In this document: piece after piece, positions 13,771 through 21,542 of the stretch | Position numbering within the stretch: the first letter of the stretch is position 1 | Layout: every line of letters starts with the position of its first letter | Assembly: GCA_019649035.1 (NCBI GenBank) | Contig: BMAT01006488.1 | Coordinates: 116,273-137,814, forward strand | Length of the DNA: 21,542 bases | Direction of reading: 5' to 3' | Source of the DNA: Elysia marginata | Lineage: Eukaryota; Mollusca; Gastropoda; Plakobranchidae | Made by a program: the position numbers and the translations under genes | Notes under the pieces: generated by a model | Seen by the model: only the letters and a program-made list of their open reading frames with translations | What the model was told of the DNA's origin: nothing | Databases searched by the model: none

Positions 13771-13799
13771 AAAAACAAAACAAAACAAAACAAAACAAA
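13771..13799. repeat. (AAAAC)n short tandem repeat
   Basis: About five to six copies of a 5-bp AAAAC unit. They could be a simple repeat or the poly(A)-derived tail of a lost retrotransposed insert; nothing recognisable lies upstream. Confidence 0.85.
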
Positions 13800-13918
13800 C
13801 AACTCTAGGTTATCCGACTTGTTTGCCTTTCAGTGTAGAAAAGCATGAAAAATTAGTCTGTCTGTATTGATTTCTTTGACTACAACATCCTAAAAAAGAA
13901 GGCAGCCAATGTATTCAC

Positions 13919-13960
13919 AAACCGGTTTACAAGATAACCGCTATACTCGCAAACCGGTTT
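13919..13960. promoter_or_regulatory. Paired Grainyhead-type palindromes flanking a GATA site
   Basis: The perfect palindrome AAACCGGTTT occurs at 13919-13928 and again at 13951-13960, 32 bp apart start to start, or about three helical turns. It matches the consensus of the Grainyhead/CP2 family of epithelial transcription factors. Between them is AGATAA (13931-13936), a GATA-factor consensus. The flanks are partly shared (ATTCACAAACC and ACTCGCAAACC), so the pair may have arisen by local duplication. It lies about 3.3 kb beyond the Tob stop. Enhancer function is inference. Confidence 0.45.
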
Positions 13961-15474
13961 CATTGAAACGCCGGATTCAATAAAGGTCAACAACATCTGT
14001 TGTTGCTTTTTTAAAATGTTATCAAACAAAAGGAAAGTTCTCTTTGGAGATTACCTCTACATTGCCAAGTTTCTTAGGTGTCTATTACGACAAACCGCAG
14101 ATGGCCTTTTGCTTGGCTACGAAATCAAGACAGAAGTGATAGTAATAGCCCAGAACGCAGCGGTTCAGTTTTTGAAAACTATTTGTGGCTTAGATAGGGA
14201 ATGTCGATTGAATAAAGAGCCTGGCTTTCTGGCATTGATTTGTCCTGATGGTATGCTGGCCCGACATCTGGTTTCAATCCAATAGAAGGATGGTCTTTTC
14301 AACCATTTTATCCTCAGTGTTTGTTGACTGCTCGGCTTTATCGATTAACTAGTACTTTGTGAACTCTATTTGAGCAGGGAGAAGAAAAGTCATGGTCTCG
14401 TACTTTATTTTTAGGAAGATAAACATGAAATTTATGCTTTTTAAAACATTTTTTTTTCTGTTCGACATTTTGTTGTATCCAGATTCGCTAATACAGAGCA
14501 GAAGAAGCTATAGTATTGCAGTTAAAAGTTTCAATAATTTTTCTTTCGCACTAAGAAATTAAGAAGGAATATTGTCCTATAAAATCCAACCTTTTTATTT
14601 AATGTTTATCACCCTCTAGCTCATCCCACGTTTATAATTCAACCTCAGTCCAAAAAAAGAAAAGAAAAGAAATGCAGCCTACCTATAAAACAATAGATAT
14701 AGCAAATGATATTCGTATAGTATATATTGCACTTTTTTCCTAATTGGGGCAGCGATTCAAACTGATGATATCAAAGCAAAGACAAAAACTAATTATTCTA
14801 CGGAGCGCTACAAAAAATCTTCTTTATCTCGCCAATTAAAAAGAAATAATATTTTTAGATCAGCCGACAAAATAGAAAAAAAACACCTTTCACAACAAAA
14901 TATCAAATTGCTGTGTAAGAAATACATGTTGAAGCCCATTAAAATGATGATGAAAGACCCCAAACTACGGAAGAAGCAACTGAACAACGCTAGCAGTTTT
15001 GGCACCGGTTCTGGCGTGTATTCGTGATAGATCCTATCTAAGCTGGCATTAATTTTTTAAAGATCTTTCTTATCTTTCTTATGTCGATTACTTTCAAACT
15101 GAACAAGAATTCGCAGTTATATGAATGCATTGCTTTATCCATGGGCGAGGGCTAATGTATAATAGTACGGACTTTAAGCAGCAACGCGTGAGCATGACGG
15201 GAACGTCTGTGGGTCTATCTTTAGAAACTGAATTCATTATTTTTGGAGTTTACTCGACCTACTTTTCGATTTTCACGTACGCGTAGTGAGACACGGTGTG
15301 TGTGCATAAGGTCTCTATTATTCCTATCTGCACTCTTGTGCAAAGGTATTTCAAGCATTTATTCAATTTCTAAACGAAGGGCCCTAGGCTTGCAGTATTG
15401 AATTCATACTGAGTTTCAATTTGTCCTGCCAAGATCTACGTATATACCGATAATTATCAATCTGGTTTATAATG
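13961..15474. other. Flank beyond Tob 3' end, one unassigned open frame
   Basis: Positions 14016-14285 (+) hold an 89-codon ATG-to-stop frame (MLSNKRKVLFGDYLYIAKF... ending LARHLVSIQ) with a less biased composition than the other small frames. I do not recognise it and see no promoter or splice context for it. The rest shows no gene. Confidence 0.4.
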
Positions 15475-15480
15475 TTTATT
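15475..15480 (-). terminator. Candidate poly(A) signal AATAAA for Tob
   Basis: This is the first canonical AATAAA on the minus strand after the Tob stop codon (TTTATT on the plus strand). Using it would give a 3'UTR of about 1.75 kb. A second AATAAA lies at 15358-15363. The variant hexamer AATATA at 16997-17002 would give a short 3'UTR of about 230 nt, so alternative polyadenylation is possible. The choice cannot be made from sequence alone. Confidence 0.35.
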
Positions 15481-16534
15481 GTGTGCGCGCCTCGAACTGT
15501 ATGACATTTCACACCGCCCCTGGAAGCAGCTGGCGAGGTTGTGTGAGAATGTGAGTGTATGTGATTGGGTGAGCACAGGCTGTAGTTTCTGATCTGGCCT
15601 TGCCAGAATATCGATAGATCAGCACATTTTTAACTCAAGCTGTTGGCCAATAGAGAATGAGGAAGAAACCCACAGCACCAAATGACTCGCCCGACTTTCA
15701 CAGGCTTTTCTCTTGATTATACCTTGATTGTCAGACTGGTCTTAAAACATGGCGACTAAATTCAATCTTCATTGCCATAGCTTCCTGATCAATATTTGAC
15801 AACATTCCTGCGCAGGAACCCACAAGGAAGTAAAACGCACCTATTTTAACTATTTAACCCCTCCCCCACCACCGCATTTCAGATATTCTTCGAACGCGAT
15901 CATAACTATTTTTTAGCGTGAAGAGCTTCAAAACCACTTAATTACGGTTGATTTGGGTATACATATCCTACCGTCCGATTAAAAAAGCTACCCATATCCT
16001 TGTTGCTAATGTCCTACTCGTGTTACTCCTGTTGATCTGTCTTAGGTTTCGCAGATAATGTTGACAGTGATAGAGCATTAGCTGCTAAGGTTGAAACTTA
16101 AGCCAAGCCAACAGCCTGTTGTTTCCCTGAACACGCATCCTCGCGAAGCTGAAGGGACGTAAAACTGACTAAAGAACAACCTGTTGTCCATTCACTAGCA
16201 GTTGATAAATTCAGAGGTGTGTCTGTGTGAGACTGAACTGTCTATTTTAACTTACAATCTTACTAAAGTTAAAGTTCTACATGTTTAGCAGGTGGTATCA
16301 ATTATTCTTCAACAAATGTATTGACTTCGCTTGAGTAAAAAAGCCTTAACATCTTCTTCAAGCTAACAATAAAACAAGAAATATTTTAAAAAAGGTAGAT
16401 AGCTGAAAAAAAAAGAGAGATTTCGACATCAACAAATTTCATTTGAAATTAAACCCAGCAGCATGATTTGTGTGGCCAGCTAGAAAAAGGATATTAGAAA
16501 AAATAATGAGAAATGACCGGTGCTATTCGTACAA

Positions 16535-16543
16535 AATAAATAA
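16535..16543 (-). promoter_or_regulatory. AU-rich nonamer in predicted Tob 3'UTR
   Basis: The minus strand carries TTATTTATT within ATTTATTTATTTT. This matches the AU-rich destabilising nonamer UUAUUUAUU, about 680 nt past the Tob stop. In animals such elements bind TTP/ZFP36-type proteins and speed mRNA decay. It only matters if the transcript extends this far, and AT-rich DNA yields such matches by chance. Confidence 0.3.
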
Positions 16544-16568
16544 ATTAGAAATTGTCACACATAATATT

Positions 16569-16601
16569 TCTCTCCCTCTCTTTCTTTCTCTCTCTCTCTC
16601 A

Positions 16602-16638
<37 letters not shown>

Positions 16639-16653
16639 TCCCCCCTCTCTCTA
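16569..16653. repeat. (CT)n microsatellite downstream of Tob
   Basis: A pyrimidine-rich tract on the plus strand, with pure (CT)15 at about 16606-16635 flanked by imperfect CTTT/CCCTCT units. It would be (GA)n in a Tob transcript if the long 3'UTR is used. The leucine/serine-rich open frame across it is a by-product of the repeat. Confidence 0.9.
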
Positions 16654-17225
16654 AGGTGGTCGTCATTAATATTGATATACTTATAGATTTATCTTTCTCT
16701 CAGTCTCTGTCTCAAGCATACAGAATAGGTCAATCAATCGCTGCCAATTGTGTCACTGTGCGACACGACTCACTTGCATGTTGGTTGCTTATCTGCACTG
16801 TGTACTGCTTGCTCTCTCCGAGATTGGCCAACTTGTCAACGAGAATCTCTCCAGCTAATCTTAAAATGACAGCACTTGAAGTTTGAAGCACCTAAACCAA
16901 CACAGCGCTCAATAACTCATTGTTTTATCATAATATGTCGTCGGAGTGAAAATATACAAAGCGAAATATTGCATTTTGCTTTGCGATGTCCCGTAATATA
17001 TTTGGAATGAAGCTAGGACATTTGTCAGCTCAAGAATAGTATGCAGTGGTGGAGAGAAAGCAGCTTTTTGAATTCTGTAAGAAATGAAAAATAGAAACTA
17101 AGAAATGTAAAAAGGTCATTGATGGGAGGCAGGCAAATCGTCAGAATGTTTGGCATCCCGTGGATGTGGCTACATCTAGTAAAATCTTGTATTTGGTTAT
17201 CCGGCCACTTTTGCAGCCCTAGAGG

Positions 17226-19112
17226 CTAGTTGGCCATCAACAGATGTTGTAAACTGTTCGAATACTGGTTCATTGAAGCCATGTTGAGTCCGTCGGTGAA
17301 ATTCTTGTGTCCCTCAGGGGAGAAGGTTGTGGTGTTGTTGCCGCTCGGAATATCCGGCGTGCTGGCCTGGCTTAAGGGAGATGATGCTGAAGACCTGAGA
17401 GCGGGGAATCCCGATGGCCGCTTGTAGTGGGACAAGCTGTTGGGGCGAGTCGGGCCGACAGGGCTTGTAGTAGCTGCTGCACTTAGCGAAGGGGACGACG
17501 CACTGGAAGGGAAGCTACTGGTTGTATTGCTCTTGCTAGGAGAGGGCAGACCTGAGGAGTTTGAGGCTAGAATCAGGTCATGGAAGCTCAGACCTGGACC
17601 CTGTGGGGACATAGAGTGTGGAGACAGGTGTGGAGAAGAATGAGACGACGACACCCCTGACGAGTGCTGGCGTAGGAAGTCAGATGGATAAGCCATGCTG
17701 TTTGGAGAAAGTTGCTGTTGTTGTTGTTGTTGTTGCTGTTGTTGTTGCTGCTGCTGCTGGAGCTGAAACAAATGTGGAGGCTGTTGCTGGGGTTGGAATT
17801 GCGGCGAGTATGGCATTGAAGGTGATATGCGGTTCTGTTGCTGTTGTTGGTGTTGTTGAATCATGAAACGCTGTTGCTGGTCCATGAGGAACTCAACGCG
17901 AGGATCACGGGGAGACAGAGAGCGCGGCCGTTGAGGTCCAGCATATCCAGTTGGTGGTCGCTGGTGCTGCATCTGCTGCTGCTGGTGGTGTATAGGCGGC
18001 TGGTGTTGCTGGTGGCGAGCAAAGTTGCCAAGCTCTGTCGGCGACAGGCGGTTGGGCCGCTTCACCTGAGTCTTAAGTTTGGTGGAGCCGAACTTTGTTT
18101 GGGCGAACATGGCGGCTGTGAAGTGTTGACGATTTGGTGGCTGACCGTTAGATATCGGGGTCGCTACTGGAGCAACACGGGGCGGGTTCATGTAGGACTG
18201 GGGTGTTTGTGGCTGCTGCATTCCGCCCATTCCGCGCGACTGAAGGTGATTCTGGTGGTGCAGCGGAAGCATGCTGCTGCTGCTGTTGTTGTTGTTGTTA
18301 ACTCCGCTAGTACTGATGTTACTCAGGTTGTTCAGAGCACTGTTAGGACTGATTGAACTGAACAGCTTGTTGGATGGGGAGACTGCTGTGCTCCACGCCC
18401 CCGGGGGCGGAACAGGTGAGGAGGGCGACATACTTAGGTTAGACAGGGACGACGATAGCGAGTCAATGGGCTGAAAACTCGACAAGCTAGAAGCATCACT
18501 GGTGCAAAACGCCGTCACGTCTGGGGTGAAAGCTAACAGATCTGGAGTGAATGTTGAGGAGCCGATGCTCACATTGGCGTGAGTTGCCATAGAGGAAGTG
18601 GGAGAAGTGTCCAGCGAGAAACATAAATCACTGGGTGGTGATAAAGCTGGTTGCTGCAGAGCCTCGGGCGTGAAAGCCTCAGCATCCGGATTGAATCCGC
18701 GACTGACTGCCTGGATCTCTGTATCATCTTGTAACGCCCCGGCAATAGATTTGTCTTCACTGGGCTCAGAGTAGAGAACTTTTACAGCTCCACGTTCACC
18801 AATTTTGTAACTGACCTCGGCAGGGTCAATCCAGATGGTGAGATCTTCCGGGAGATAACTCTTTACTTCGAAGATGTCCAGGCCGGCTTTGGCTGCGGCA
18901 TCTACCAGCACGAGATCAATGTCATCACCGTTACCCTTGACACAGCGGTACCCAGAGCCTTTTGAAGGACGCTCCGGATACCAGTGGCCCTGGAACTTCT
19001 GTTTTAGTCCGATCTCTAGCTCCTCACCAAACAGGTCTACCCTCCTACGAGGAAGCTTGTTGTACAGGTAGGAGATGACGAAATTGAGCGCTACTGAGAT
19101 TTCTACATGCAT
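17226..19112 (-). CDS. Tob: Tob, BTG/Tob-family antiproliferative and mRNA deadenylation adaptor
   Basis: The protein is 628 residues, read as one uninterrupted exon. Residues 1-115 form a BTG domain very close to vertebrate Tob1/Tob2. Box A spans about 8-57 (NKLPRRR, FGEEL, GHWYP, KGSGYRC) and box B about 87-115 (WIDPAEVSYKIGERG, VKVLY). W94 matches the Tob tryptophan that contacts the CAF1/CNOT7 deadenylase; there is one extra residue in the 60-80 loop. Downstream come a PAM2 motif (F140-P149), a PAM2-like repeat (186-204), the Tob-specific block FTAAMF..TKFGSTKLK (331-347) with RLSPTELG (355-362), a Q/H-rich tract with Q16 at 452-467, and a conserved C terminus (NFTDGLN..QYSN..MAN, 604-628). 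In the family these proteins recruit CCR4-NOT to PABP-coated mRNAs and restrain proliferation. The start is firm: an in-frame TGA lies 24 nt upstream and A is at -3. At 628 residues it is much longer than human TOB1 (345), through expansion of its disordered tail. Confidence 0.97.
   Translation of the reverse strand: MHVEISVALNFVISYLYNKLPRRRVDLFGEELEIGLKQKFQGHWYPERPSKGSGYRCVKGNGDDIDLVLVDAAAKAGLDIFEVKSYLPEDLTIWIDPAEVSYKIGERGAVKVLYSEPSEDKSIAGALQDDTEIQAVSRGFNPDAEAFTPEALQQPALSPPSDLCFSLDTSPTSSMATHANVSIGSSTFTPDLLAFTPDVTAFCTSDASSLSSFQPIDSLSSSLSNLSMSPSSPVPPPGAWSTAVSPSNKLFSSISPNSALNNLSNISTSGVNNNNNSSSSMLPLHHQNHLQSRGMGGMQQPQTPQSYMNPPRVAPVATPISNGQPPNRQHFTAAMFAQTKFGSTKLKTQVKRPNRLSPTELGNFARHQQHQPPIHHQQQQMQHQRPPTGYAGPQRPRSLSPRDPRVEFLMDQQQRFMIQQHQQQQQNRISPSMPYSPQFQPQQQPPHLFQLQQQQQQQQQQQQQQQQLSPNSMAYPSDFLRQHSSGVSSSHSSPHLSPHSMSPQGPGLSFHDLILASNSSGLPSPSKSNTTSSFPSSASSPSLSAAATTSPVGPTRPNSLSHYKRPSGFPALRSSASSPLSQASTPDIPSGNNTTTFSPEGHKNFTDGLNMASMNQYSNSLQHLLMAN
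17676..17709 (-). other. Degenerate C-terminal PAM2 counterpart of Tob
   Basis: Directly after the Q16 run, residues 468-478 read L-S-P-N-S-M-A-Y-P-S-D. Human Tob1 has LSPNAKEFIFP in the same place after its own Q-rich tract, so the homology by position is clear. Here the small residue A is S472, the essential aromatic F is Y475, and the terminal proline is out of register. It is probably a weakened or lost PABP contact. Confidence 0.6.
17712..17759 (-). repeat. Polyglutamine-coding CAA/CAG repeat in Tob
   Basis: Sixteen consecutive glutamine codons (Q452-Q467) appear on the plus strand as TTG/CTG triplets. CAA and CAG are interspersed, which usually stabilises such tracts against slippage. 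Four CAG codons are clustered at the N-terminal end of the run. Shorter Q and QH runs occur upstream, between about residues 367 and 450. Human Tob1 also has a Q-rich stretch just before its second PAM2, so the position is conserved. Confidence 0.9.
18501..18554 (-). repeat. In-frame 21-bp tandem repeat encoding PAM2-like units in Tob
   Basis: Residues 188-202 read F-T-P-D-L-L-A followed by F-T-P-D-V-T-A-F, a 7-residue tandem repeat visible in the DNA as two similar 21-bp units. The first unit fits PAM2 spacing at F188, P190, F195 and P197, with L in place of A at position 7 and T in place of N at position 4. The overlapping second unit keeps F195, P197 and F202 but has T204 where P is expected. 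I am sure of the repeat. A PABP-binding role is inference. Confidence 0.7.
18664..18699 (-). other. PAM2 motif 1 of Tob (PABP-binding)
   Basis: Residues 138-149 read S-R-G-F-N-P-D-A-E-A-F-T-P. The consensus PAM2 spacing (hydrophobic, N, P, x, A, x, x, F, x, P) is met by F140, N141, P142, A144, F147 and P149. It sits shortly after the BTG domain, as the first PAM2 does in human Tob. In the family this motif binds the MLLE domain of cytoplasmic poly(A)-binding protein. PABP binding here is inferred from the motif. Confidence 0.85.
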
Positions 19113-19133
19113 TGTGTTTTGTCCGTTTTGTAT

Positions 19134-19136
19134 TCA
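19134..19136 (-). other. In-frame stop upstream of Tob ATG
   Basis: Reading upstream from the Tob ATG in frame, the codons are ACA, AAC, CAA, GGA, AAC, CAA, ATA and then TGA. No ATG lies between this stop and the annotated start, so the first methionine is the one at 19110-19112. Its context (ACA before ATG) has A at -3. Confidence 0.9.
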
Positions 19137-19148
19137 CGTAGATTAGTG

Positions 19149-19176
19149 CTATAAAAATTAATTTCTCTCAGTAAAA
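19149..19176 (-). other. Probable 3' splice acceptor in Tob 5' leader
   Basis: On the minus strand the sequence reads AATTAATTTTTATAG then CAC, a good AG acceptor with a T-rich tract. It would leave a 36-nt leader ahead of the ATG. A possible branch site (TTAAC) lies about 30 nt upstream. In vertebrate Tob1 the whole CDS also sits in one exon behind a non-coding first exon, so this layout is expected. The matching donor was not identified with confidence. Confidence 0.45.
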
Positions 19177-21420
19177 ACGTTAAGTAAAGCTGGAAATTGT
19201 ATATAATACAGGCCACAGCGTTGGAAAAAAGCTTTTTGCAGAGGAAGAAAACTTTGAAATTGGCGTTTGGTTCTTGAACAGATCACGTTAAACGCGAGTT
19301 CATCAAAGATTTTTTTTTTTACCAAAAATGTCTTTAATAATGAATTTCACAGAGTCGTGTCATTCAAAATGAGACTGTTGGCAGCAACATCTGGGTGTGG
19401 AAGAGAAACAAAATCGACACTGTTTTACAATGATGGGAAAGCTTGTAATAAAAATATAAACTTTCGTTATGTTAAATACATTTAAAACCATTTTATAAGT
19501 ACTGAAGAACATTTATATAGCGGTACTATTAAATAACGAAACTAAACAACACACGCCGATACCTTACAAAGTTTAAGGATAGCTGCGAGAAGTTAATTTG
19601 AAAATTTTAAAAAAGATTACAAACTTTTTAATATACTTGCATCGTTTTTTTAACGCATGGTAAAACGGATGTTTTATTTGGCCTGTATGTGAAACGAATG
19701 ACATTGTCAAGTGTTACACACAACAGTATCAAGTAATAAAACAAGGTAGCGAATGGCCTGACTAGGGGATCTGAACAGGGATGCACTAAAATGTCGGCCA
19801 TGAGATTAAAGCAAACTCAGCACTATGAACTCTAGAATGAAATATCAACGCGTGAGCGAACTGAAGATGAATACAACCATATCCTATTCTGTAGGCCAAT
19901 CCAAAAAAGTATCAAGTCATTTTTTAGAAATGATTTGATGTGAAGACATCAATATAGACAAGAACTTTTCCATAAGTAATATTCAAAACGAAAAAAGACA
20001 CCACACAATTTATTGAGCAGTTAACAGAACATGATTTGATTAGTTCATGGTCACCTGTAACGTGACTTTAAAGCAAATAAATTGGCAATATTTAGATTTT
20101 AATTGCAAAACTTGTTTTCAATACCACTCTTGAAAACTATTTTTAGTTAAAACAACCCGTTTGGATTCTCTAACGAGTTATGGTCCAGTTATTGAGATAA
20201 TAAGATTAGAAAAAACACAGCTCTTTTGAAATTGCCACCGATAAACGCACACTGAAAAACAACTACCAAATTGTAGAATGTATACAAATTTTTACCATCT
20301 ATGTAAGCGCGAACCCCAGAATACGTTAAAAACTTATAAGCCATCAATGTACAAAATCATACTCAAATAAATAATGGTCAACAAAAATTAAGGCGAAAGC
20401 AGCGCAGTTGAAAAAAGTTACTAAATAAACTATCTGACAAAGCAGAACGACCAAATAATTAAAGAGTGTAGGTAAGAAAAACGTATTCTTCACATAAAGA
20501 TCAAATACAGCAAGAACTCCAGGCAAACTTAACAACTATCTGTAAAACGGTTGTGAATGCTCAGCTTCCAAATGATCAAACACCATTTTGTCACGTACTG
20601 GCTGAAATGTTATAGGGTCGTAAAGCTAGTGCTAGTTTTGATTCTGCATCCTCCAATACCATGCCCTCGATATAAGTAAAGAAAATCATATCCTTTTAGT
20701 AAAACATTGAGAAATTTTACATTTTGTTACAATCGTATGGGCCAATGATGTTACAATACTTCAAAATCAACTAATTAGTCGATTCTTATCGAGTTGGTAT
20801 AAATAAAACTTACTTTATCACGAAGTTTAATGAGAGACATGCGAAAATCGTTGTGAACAAGTGAAATGTTGGAATCTTAATTGATGTGATAAAATTTTTT
20901 TTTAAAATTAGTAATGCTAAACTAGTTATCGAATAAGATTATTATAAGAAATCAGCAATACTTGCATTTTAGAAGCAGATCCAATTTCTGATGCTGCTGA
21001 TTTTCATAGCACCTAAATTGCCTAGTCAGTGGAAGACTTAATTTGCATAATTTAGTTTTATCTACTCTACAGTGAACATCTACTTCAGGTCGGCGTGTGT
21101 CGACCAACAAGCGTTCGACAAAGTCTACGATTTCAGTAAAAGGTTACCAAGAATTATGAATTGACTTTAATTTGCAATAACTTGTATACTTAAGAAGGCA
21201 GTATTGATTTTATGTCTCGCTGAAGTATACAGTTTGCTCATCATATATCCGATCTGAATCTGAGTATAAAACCCGTGCCAAATTTCGCAACATGGATGGA
21301 ACATATTGCCCGACGCGTAAAATCACACCTGTCATTGCTGTAAGTTGAGAGCACTTTGATCAAACGAGATTCTTGTGGGTGGGTGGTTATGTTACTTAAT
21401 TAAACAAAAAAAGCTGTGTA
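19177..21420. other. AT-rich upstream region of Tob, probable intron and/or promoter side
   Basis: No protein motif is seen. If the leader acceptor is real, this is Tob intron 1 at least in part. A GTAAGT donor on the minus strand at 20808-20813 is one weak candidate for the end of a non-coding exon. I find no convincing promoter for Tob in the window. Confidence 0.4.
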
Positions 21421-21542
21421 TCTTTCTCTCTTCTCCTCTCCCTATGCCTCTCCTTCCTCCTGTCTCCCTTTTCTCTCTCTCTCTCTCTGTCTGACTGTCT
21501 GTCTGTCTCTCTCTGTCTCTGTCTGTCTGTCTGTCTGTCTCT
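21421..21542. repeat. CT-rich and (CTGT)n repeat, continuing past the window
   Basis: Irregular CT/CCT pyrimidine sequence gives way to (CT)n and then (CTGT)n/(GTCT)n up to the last base. The array is truncated by the window edge. Confidence 0.9.

Larger units (their letters stand above)
9497..13918. other. AT-rich intergenic stretch with purine tracts
   Basis: No recognisable gene. Open frames at 9963-10211 (+), 11799-11996 (+) and 12904-13242 (-) lack motifs and conserved-looking composition. Purine-rich sequence occurs at 12217-12430 and again around 13370-13500. A G-rich run (GGGGGGTGGGTGGG) lies at about 11693-11706. Confidence 0.5.

Noticed and set aside
11930..14115. Shared QTADG peptide in the frames at 11799-11996 and 14016-14285
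   Set aside because: The match is five residues and the flanking DNA does not align, so chance is the simplest explanation.
16470..16886. 138-codon plus-strand frame
   Set aside because: Its core is the (CT)n repeat. The rest has no motif and lies antisense in the probable Tob 3'UTR.
17230..19071. Several plus-strand open frames opposite Tob, up to 172 codons (17838-18356)
   Set aside because: They are antisense readings of the GC-richer Tob CDS. CAG/CAA codons become Leu/Val runs, and there are no motifs or separate transcript signals.
20808..20814. GTAAGT on the minus strand as donor of a Tob non-coding first exon
   Set aside because: It is only one of several possible donors in a long AT-rich stretch, with no promoter or conserved exon beside it, so it is mentioned but not called.
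21265..21271. TATAAAA on the plus strand as a promoter
   Set aside because: No gene is seen downstream before the window ends, and TATA matches are common in AT-rich DNA.
1..21542. CRISPR array, prokaryotic operons, phage or defence system
   Set aside because: There are no spaced direct repeats, no dense coding and no ribosome-binding sites, and the content is clearly that of an animal genome.

Overview
This is an AT-rich, gene-poor piece of an animal genome. It has long non-coding stretches, many A/T homopolymers, and several long (GA)n/(CT)n, GATA/GACA and CTGT microsatellites. The only intact gene I can support is a Tob (BTG/Tob family) orthologue on the minus strand. Its BTG domain is close to that of vertebrate Tob1/Tob2, but its tail is much longer and rich in Q, S, P and N. 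A single-exon Tob CDS, a CR1-like LINE fossil and heavy GA/CT microsatellites suit an invertebrate such as a mollusc or another lophotrochozoan. That placement is inference, not proof.

Layout. 1-1790: no gene seen. 1790-2059: GATA/GACA-type purine repeat running into pure (AG)n. 2799-4113: a strongly decayed but readable CR1-like non-LTR retrotransposon reverse transcriptase on the plus strand. It runs from the PEDWR motif to the end of the protein, with scattered stops and frameshifts. 4114-13915: about 10 kb of AT-rich DNA with short simple repeats and no supportable gene. 13919-13960: two copies of the palindrome AAACCGGTTT, the Grainyhead consensus, with a GATA site between them. 15475-17225: probable 3'UTR and downstream flank of Tob, with a first canonical poly(A) signal at 15475-15480, an AU-rich nonamer and a (CT)n tract. 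17226-19112: Tob CDS, minus strand. 19113-21420: 5' leader, a likely 3' splice site and AT-rich sequence that is probably intron or upstream flank. 21421-21542: CT/CTGT repeat running off the end.

The main gene-level observation concerns how Tob binds poly(A)-binding protein. In vertebrates Tob carries the CCR4-NOT deadenylase through its BTG domain and contacts PABPC through two PAM2 motifs. Here the first PAM2 is intact (residues 138-149). The C-terminal one survives only in degenerate form, with Y in place of the key F. A new PAM2-like unit (residues 186-197), followed by a partial third copy in a 7-residue tandem repeat, lies between them. This suggests that the PABP contacts have been rearranged in this lineage.
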